Shown here in pieces: positions 1 through 6,400 of a stretch of 14,480 nucleotides of DNA (position 1 is the stretch's first letter; each line of letters starts with the position of its first letter). A program made the translations under genes and the position numbers. Source of the DNA: an uncultured Flavobacteriales bacterium. Lineage in GTDB: Bacteria; Bacteroidota; Bacteroidia; Flavobacteriales_D; Sanyastnellaceae. The stretch lies in assembly GCA_937996585.1 (NCBI GenBank), contig CALKUW010000177.1, positions 1 through 14,480 on the forward strand, written 5' to 3'. The notes under the pieces were generated by a model. That model had not been told where the DNA came from. It did not search any database and saw only the letters and a program-made list of their open reading frames with translations.

Positions 1-50
1 ATGCCGTTCGGCAACGTCCACGTGTGAAAAGTCGAAGGGTCGGGCGACAT
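1..50 (-). CDS. N-terminus of a probable M16 (insulinase-like) zinc peptidase, 3' end outside the window
   Basis: Only 16 full codons are visible, starting at an ATG (48-50), reading MSPDPSTFHTWTLPNG with a further codon beginning AT. The stretch TWTLPNG followed by Ile/Met matches the first beta strand of many bacterial M16 peptidases, where a TLxNGLxV-like segment opens the protein about 40 residues before the HxxEH zinc motif. That motif would lie outside the window, so the assignment rests on a short N-terminal signature. In-frame upstream codons run back only to the TGA of the small Cys-rich gene (81-83), so the ATG is the only likely start. The 30-nt gap to that gene suggests cotranscription. 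M16 proteins in Bacteroidota are often periplasmic or secreted and process peptides, but no signal peptide can be judged here. A chance match cannot be excluded. Confidence 0.5.
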   Translation of the reverse strand, partial: MSPDPSTFHTWTLPNG

Positions 51-80
51 GGCCCGCGAAGGTACGCCCCGATGGGGGCC

Positions 81-191
81 TCAGCCCATGCCGAGCGCGC
101 GCTTGCACTTGCAGATGGTGCACTTGCCGCAGGCGCTCTTCTTGGCGGCGGCGTCCTGGGTGTTGGAAGCGGGCTTGGACTGCTCGGCCAT
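81..191 (-). CDS. Small Cys-rich protein of unknown function (36 aa, CxxCxxCxC)
   Basis: A 36-codon reading frame starts at ATG 189-191 and stops at TGA 81-83. The product is polar and Ala/Lys-rich, then ends in SACGKCTICKCKRALGMG, giving four cysteines spaced CxxCxxCxC, which suggests metal or Fe-S binding or redox activity. I do not recognise the family. Coding support is strong: nearly every codon ends in G or C. An in-frame ATG at 261-263 would give 60 aa. The intervening codons are also fairly GC3-rich and an A-rich stretch precedes that ATG, so the longer form is a real alternative. A GTG at 342-344 would give 87 aa, but codon bias fades there. The frame is followed after 30 nt by the probable M16 peptidase gene, so a short operon is likely. 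No signal peptide or membrane segment is visible in the 36-aa form, so it is probably cytoplasmic. Confidence 0.6.
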   Translation of the reverse strand: MAEQSKPASNTQDAAAKKSACGKCTICKCKRALGMG

Positions 192-386
192 GGAGGCCGT
201 TGGATCGAAGGTCAGAAAGGCTCCGTGGATGGAAACGAAGAGGAGGTCGCTGCGGCTGTTCATGGCGATGGGGGTTTTTGGGGTGATGCCCGGAGGCCTG
301 TGTTCATTGCATGCCACATAGGTAGACCCGTCTTGACCGGGCACGCATGACCATCGTCATCCTGCGCCATGACTTTCACGGCAGGC
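192..386 (-). other. Leader between the P1 terminator and the small Cys-rich gene
   Basis: This gap separates the UUCG hairpin after the giant gene from the Cys-rich gene, so a promoter for the latter and the M16 gene is expected here. The best match to the Bacteroidota -7 element TAnnTTTG on the minus strand is TACCTATG (317-324), seven of eight positions if the free ones are counted, but no convincing -33 TTTG element is seen at the usual distance. The part from 263 to 192 may be coding if the longer start of the Cys-rich gene is used. No repeat or RNA gene was recognised. Confidence 0.25.
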
Positions 387-420
387 CATGAAAAAGGGGA
401 CCGAAGCCCCCTGTTTCATG
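387..420 (-). terminator. UUCG-tetraloop hairpin terminator after the giant P1 gene
   Basis: The minus strand has two 15-nt arms, CATGAAACAGGGGGC and GTCCCCTTTTTCATG, around a TTCG loop. They pair with one C/T mismatch and one G-T wobble, and the loop is closed as C(UUCG)G, an exceptionally stable tetraloop. The hairpin begins 17 nt after the TAA of P1 (438-440). The run of five T in the 3' arm pairs with A residues in the 5' arm, so it is an A/T-flanked hairpin rather than one with a free U-tail. Confidence 0.8.
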
Positions 421-437
421 CACGTTGGAACCATCTT

Positions 438-3400
438 TTACTCGCAATCCAGCCCGAAATTGGCAAGCAGCACCAGCAGATCCTGCGTATTCGTGGCGCC
501 ATTCCCATCGATGTCAGAAGGACAGAATGGGGCGCCCGAACCGCATTCAGGAACCGTCAAGGTGATTCCCGGTACGGTGAAGGATCCTTGATCATCCGAA
601 ACCATCAATTGAATCGTCTCGCCAGCATTCAGCCCGCTGATGTCGATGTCGTAGTTCCCACTGCCATCAATGGGCTCAAGCAGCGGAACGGGCTGCCCTT
701 GCGCATCCACAAGAACGGCCTGAGACGCGCCATTTAAGGCAAAGTCAGGCAATGTCAAGCTGACGGCCAACCAACAGCTGTTGTCGAGCAAGGCGCCATT
801 GAGGTCGAAGTAATCTGCGATGACGTCACCTTCCAGAATGAGATCCGAAATCGTCTCTGCCGCTTCAGGGGCCGCGCACCAGTCAAACGCCCTGACCGTT
901 CCTGAACTTGAACCATTGAGGTCCTCCCCGGTCGCTCCGAATGCCATGCGTGTTCCATCGCCAGCCAAACTGATTCCACTGCCGAACCTGTCCCCCTTGG
1001 AGGTCCCCATCAGTTCCTGACCCATGGGCACCCATTGTCCGGTAGCGCCATCCCAAGCGTACATGCCAGCTCGCCCCTTGCGATCATCATGGCTGGACTC
1101 GGAATAGGCCAGAATGGAGCCATCCAGGGAAAGGTCTACGGCAGTTGAGGTGAAATCCCCGGTGCCTCCCAGATCGATCATCTGACCGAGCAGGTTCCAA
1201 GAGCCCGAAGCCGGATTCCATTCATACACCTCCGCCCGTGCGTCATATCCGGGGCTTGAAGAGAAGCCCACAGCCAGTCGGAGACCATCCTCCGAAAGGA
1301 CGGGTCTGGTGGGAGTCTCCCACGCATTGCCCACCAGTTCATCACCCATGGGGGTCCATTGCCCGGAGCCAGCATCCCATTCGTACACCGAGACGTGATT
1401 CGTGACGTATGTCCCAGCGGCATCATAACCAGTGTGCTGGTTGGCCAATCGGAGGCCATCCGCCGACAGGTTAACGACTCGCCCCATGTTGAGGTGCAAG
1501 GATGGTTCACCCAAAAGGTCCTGTCCAACTTGCTCCCACAGTCCTGTCGCCTCATTCCAGTCGAAGACTTGTATGCGACCAATCCCGGTGGGTGCTCCCG
1601 CGCACAGCCTTGTGCCGTCTCCGGAAAGGGAGACAGAGTGTCCGAATTGCTCCTCGGGTAAATCGCCGAGCAGTGCTTCCCCCAATTGAACCCAATTTTC
1701 CGCGGCTGCGTCCCATTCATAGACCCTGACGCTCCCTGGGTATGAATTTTCCGTCACGAATGGGAAGCCAGGTGCTCCGACTGCAAGACGTTGACCATCG
1801 TCAGAAAGGCTGATTTTGAAAGCGAAAGCTGCGGTGAATTCCCCGGTGATGTCCCCACCAATCTGAAGCCATTGCGCAGCGGCATCGGACCACTCGTAAA
1901 CCCGCACCAAACCGGCATAGTTGTTAGTAGTGGTCTCAGGAAGTGCAGGATTGTCGTAGCCGGAAACCGCCATCCTTTGACCATCTGAAGACAGGCTGAT
2001 CATGGCGCCGAGTCCGGTCTCCTGTCCATCGCCCACGATGGTTTGCCCTGCCTGATGCCACATGCAGGATTCCAAACACAGGTTGTCCAACCAGAGCAGC
2101 TGCCCCGCCATGCCGATGTTGTTCGGTGTTCCCTTGACATTTAGGATGCCGTATCGATAGGGGAAATTGCCATACTCCCAAGCGACCAGTTCCACTGTGT
2201 ATCCACCAAATTCGAATACGTCGAAATAAGAGTAGGGAGCGATGCCGGCAATGTTGATTTCATGCGTTTCTGAGTCCAGTATGATCTGAATGGGTCCACC
2301 CTGGTCCATGAATTCGAGTGTCAATTCCGACCAGCCTGCCCCAACACCGCTGAGGTCGTATTCAGCACCTGCACCGTTCAGCGCGAGCACTCGGTTGGCT
2401 CCAAATGAAGCCGGAGGAAGTGTGAATGTTCCCGTCCCAGAGGTGAGCGTTCCATCCGCTGCTTCGTAGTCTTTGATGGTCAGTTCGATTCCGTTCTCCG
2501 TGGCCACCGCCCCCGAAAGCAACTCAGTCCCCGATGCACAAGCTGCATCAAACAGGATGGTGGTATGGGCCTCGGCAGATATCTGACCGCTTTCCGAATG
2601 GCTACCATCCGGGCAAATCGTGATGATCGTTGGGAAGTAACTGATGGCATAGTCATCCGCAATGCCGAATCCATCGTCGATGATGGGTGCACTGATGGCA
2701 CTGGACCAATCTTCAACGGTCGCCGAACCGGTTCCATTCAGGTCATCCGATGTGGTGGTATTGTCCGCTTCGATGTGAAAGACGTACACTTCATCAGTGC
2801 CACTGGGCCCATAGGATTGCCAGATGTCTTCAAGTGCACCGGTATTGTGGTAGTTTAAACAGGCGTTGCACCACGTTGAAAAGAAGGACAGGATGACCTT
2901 TTTGTCTTGATTGAGCAGGTCGTATAGGTTGTGCTCCACACCCTCGGTGTCCACTGCCGTGAAATCCGGTGCAATGGTCCCCCCGGCTGTGGGATCCATG
3001 ATATCCGATTCATGCTCGAATTGGGCATGGCAGGGATTGGCGGCTTCATCCGCTGCCTCTTCTTCGCAAAAAGGCGTGACAGTGGTGCAGTAGGTGTCGG
3101 TACAATTCGGGTCGTTGATGCTCGTCAGTGTTCGGCACAGGGTGTGGGGCACGTCCTGCTCAAGCTCCAGAGAGAAGGAGGTCAAGTCACCGGCAATGGC
3201 GACAGGATTGCCATTCAGGGTCCAAGTCTCGATAAAAGTCCCGGAACCACCTCCACCCGCTGGCGCGCTGAATGCGAGGACGCAATTGGTTTGCAAAGTC
3301 AGGAAGGTGGCGTCCACATCGCAGGGGTAATCCGTGCCGCCCTGGACACATCCGGGCACGACAATGTCTGGGGCATCGACAAGGACGGCGGTGTTCAGGT

Positions 3401-6400
3401 CGGAGAAAGAGAGCGACAGGCTGAGGAGTTGGGCATTCCCCACATCGGGAATGGGCACCATGGTGGCGATGAGGCCCTGATGGAATTCACCCGACTCCGT
3501 CACGGCGAACACCTGCGGTCCTTCAGAGTAGACCGTACCGGTCTCGGCACCGACCAGTTGGATGCCGATCGAATCCACCGCCGGGAATCCAGGATCCAGC
3601 TGGATCGCCACTGCCATTTGGCAGGATGCCGTATCCAAGTCGACTGCAAGGGAGAGCAAGTCCAACAAACCTTCTTCCCCACCATTGTCAAGAACCTCAG
3701 CCAATGTGGCCGAATCTGGAGGTCCGGGAATGCCGATGCACAGGCTGTCGATCCAGAACTCTTGACCGCCGATGACCAGTTCGTCGACATCGCCGATGAG
3801 GGACAGGATGCCGGCATAGGCGACCGGGGTGCCACTGCCCGTGGTGAAGGGCGTCCCACTGACAGCAATGTCCACCCCGCCGAGCGAGGTGCCATCCAGC
3901 GCGGCCAGACCGCCCTTGCCGTTGGCCGTGATGGTCAGGGTGGAGCCATTGATGGAGAGGTTTTCATATCCGCCCTCATCGAGGAAGTGGAGACAGAGCG
4001 TGTCGGTCTCCGGATACACCGAGGCGATGTCGAAGGAGGCGGTCACATTGCGCAGTTCGAGGGTGTTGCCTCCGCCGAATCCATAGGCCGCCTGCGGTCC
4101 ATCCACATGGGCGTATTGGTAGCCGAGGAAACCGGAACTGGAGGTCAATTCATACAACGAGACGGGAATCCCGTCGGCATCGAAGGCGACATCCCCGATG
4201 GCGACGAAGGTGGTCGCACCGGACGGGAGGTCCCCGTATTTCTCACCGAAGGGGAGGGCGTCAAAATCGCTGCCGCCCTCGCATTGGTCCGGGCAGGCCG
4301 GGCCTGTGGCCGTGACGATGGTACCGTCGTGCTTGACGCAGAGGTTGTCCACGCTGAATTGCTGACCGCCCACCCAGAGCTCCTGGACATTGCCGGTCAA
4401 TGTGACGGTGCCCGTCTGATATCCCGCAAAATTTTGGGTGGTGACGCTCATGGTGACGCCAGAGGCGACCCCCGGAGCCATCAGCTCGAACTCGTCGATG
4501 AGCCAGGTGGCTCCGTTCACGCGCAGGTTTTCGACGCCGGCCCCATCGTAGAAGTCGAAGCTCACCTCCGTCACATTCGGGAAGGCGGAGAGGTCGTAGA
4601 CGGCGTTGACATTGGACGTGTGGAAGGCCTTGCCGCTCAGCGGACCAGTCGGGGCCATGGCGATGAATCCGAAGTTGTAGATGTTTCCGCTGCCATCGTT
4701 GAAGACCTCCATGGACAATTTGATGTTGTCCTCCTGGCCGATGACGGTGCCCGGCGGGGGGGTGTAGGTTCCAAAGGGCATGCTGGAGTGATCAAACGCC
4801 GCGTTGCATCCCGTGGCACTCCAGGAGCTGCCGAGAGGAATGCCGAGTCCACCCGGCAGGGTGAAGCTGAAGCTCGCCGGCCCGATGGTGGGCGCGAGGG
4901 AGACCGGCAGAAGCTGGGTGGGGATGCCGTATTGCATAGCGGTGCCCGAGGAGAGGGACAGCTGGGGCGTGTAGGCGCCGCATGACGCGTCGACATCCAG
5001 GGTGTAACTGCCGCCGGGCAAGGTCAGCGTCAAGGGGCCGCCACTGTCTCCGGCTGCCGTCTGGCCAGTGGCCACCACCTCGTTCTCGACATTGGTGATG
5101 CTCCAGCTCAACGGACCGGCATTGGCCGCGCCATCCAGTTGGAGTTGGACGACAACGTCGTTAACATCGTAATCATCGCTCCCCATGTCTTCATGGGAGA
5201 CAACGGTGGAGGCCGTCAAGCCGATGCCCTGACAGTCATAGCCCGGAGGACAGGGCCCCTCAATCCCGTTGGTTCCGCCGACGGATGAAGGAGAACCGAT
5301 GGAGGCGGAAAACGTCGCGAGGGCCACTGGCTCACTCGGGCACTCATTGGTCTCCCCTGTGTTGATGAGCGACAGGGTTTCGCCAGGGGCCAATTGACCC
5401 AACGTCAGGAGGCCTTGGTCGTCATAGACCAGGGAGTCCAGGAGGGTGATACCATTGTGTCCAACATCGGGGGTCACCGACACGTCTCCCCAGTCGTTGA
5501 CCCCACCAGCATACAGCAGGGGGTTGACCACAATCGCTTGGCCACCGAGGCTGACCTCGGTGAGGTCCGCACAATCGTCGCCAAAGCCGGGCAGCGCGCT
5601 GAAGGGCCCAAACGGGCCGGCCGGCGTCAGGTCATTCGACCCTGTTGGCGGTTGAACCAGCAGGGCTTGCAGTTGAATGCGGGGATCTTCAATGGCGATG
5701 GCGCGGGGAACCGCCTCAAACTCAGAGGCGCTGAACACCTCGCCGGTGGCCACTTCGGTGTATTCGATGCCATTCGCGCTCGCCACTGCGGTGAACACCG
5801 GGAAGCTCGTGACCATCTCGTAGCCGTATCCTCCGCAATCGAGGGGGGTGATGCCTGGCTGCAGTTCCACACTGTCGAGGGGGGCGCCGTAGGGGGACAG
5901 GTCCTCTCCCGCTTCAAAAGCAGACATGAACTGCGCTTCCGACACCCCGTCGGGCAATCCGTCGATGCGGTAGGTGAGGCCACGGCTCTCCAAAAAGGGA
6001 GGCAGGGGCGATGCCGATGCCGCGCATGCACTCAAGTCCACGGAGAGGCTCGGAAGCAGCTCCCGTGCATACCAGAGTGGACCGACACCAGAGGAACAGT
6101 AGTCGGTCTTTTCGATCACGTGGCAGGGGTCGAGGCCCTCTTCATAGGCCCCCTCTTGGTAGAACTTGAGTTCAGCCGTGTAATCCCAAGTGGTCGGACT
6201 TCCATCTGAGATGCGGGGCCAATCCAGGGGAATGATGCGCCCCCTGAAGAAACCCGCGAAATCACTCAGCGATACAGACGACGGGTCCAAGTTGATGCGG
6301 ATGTTATCGGTTTCCCCCAAACCGCCTCGAATCTGGACATAGCAGTCGAGCTGATATTCTGAAAGGTCGTAGAGTTCGTCCGGGAACCGAACCAGGGCCC

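Noticed and set aside
24..350. Plus-strand open frame of 108 codons over the left edge
   Set aside because: It overlaps the small Cys-rich gene and the probable M16 start on the other strand. Codon bias supports the minus strand, and the plus translation is a Gly/Ala/His-rich shadow.
438..530. Type IX secretion C-terminal domain at the end of P1
   Set aside because: The usual CTD features (a conserved PNP segment and a basic C-terminal strand) are missing. The end is a single calcium-loop motif bracketed by cysteines.
2931..4985. Long plus-strand open frame of 684 codons
   Set aside because: Antisense shadow of P1 across the thioredoxin to module A region. The minus frame has clear domains and paralogy to P2; the plus frame has neither.
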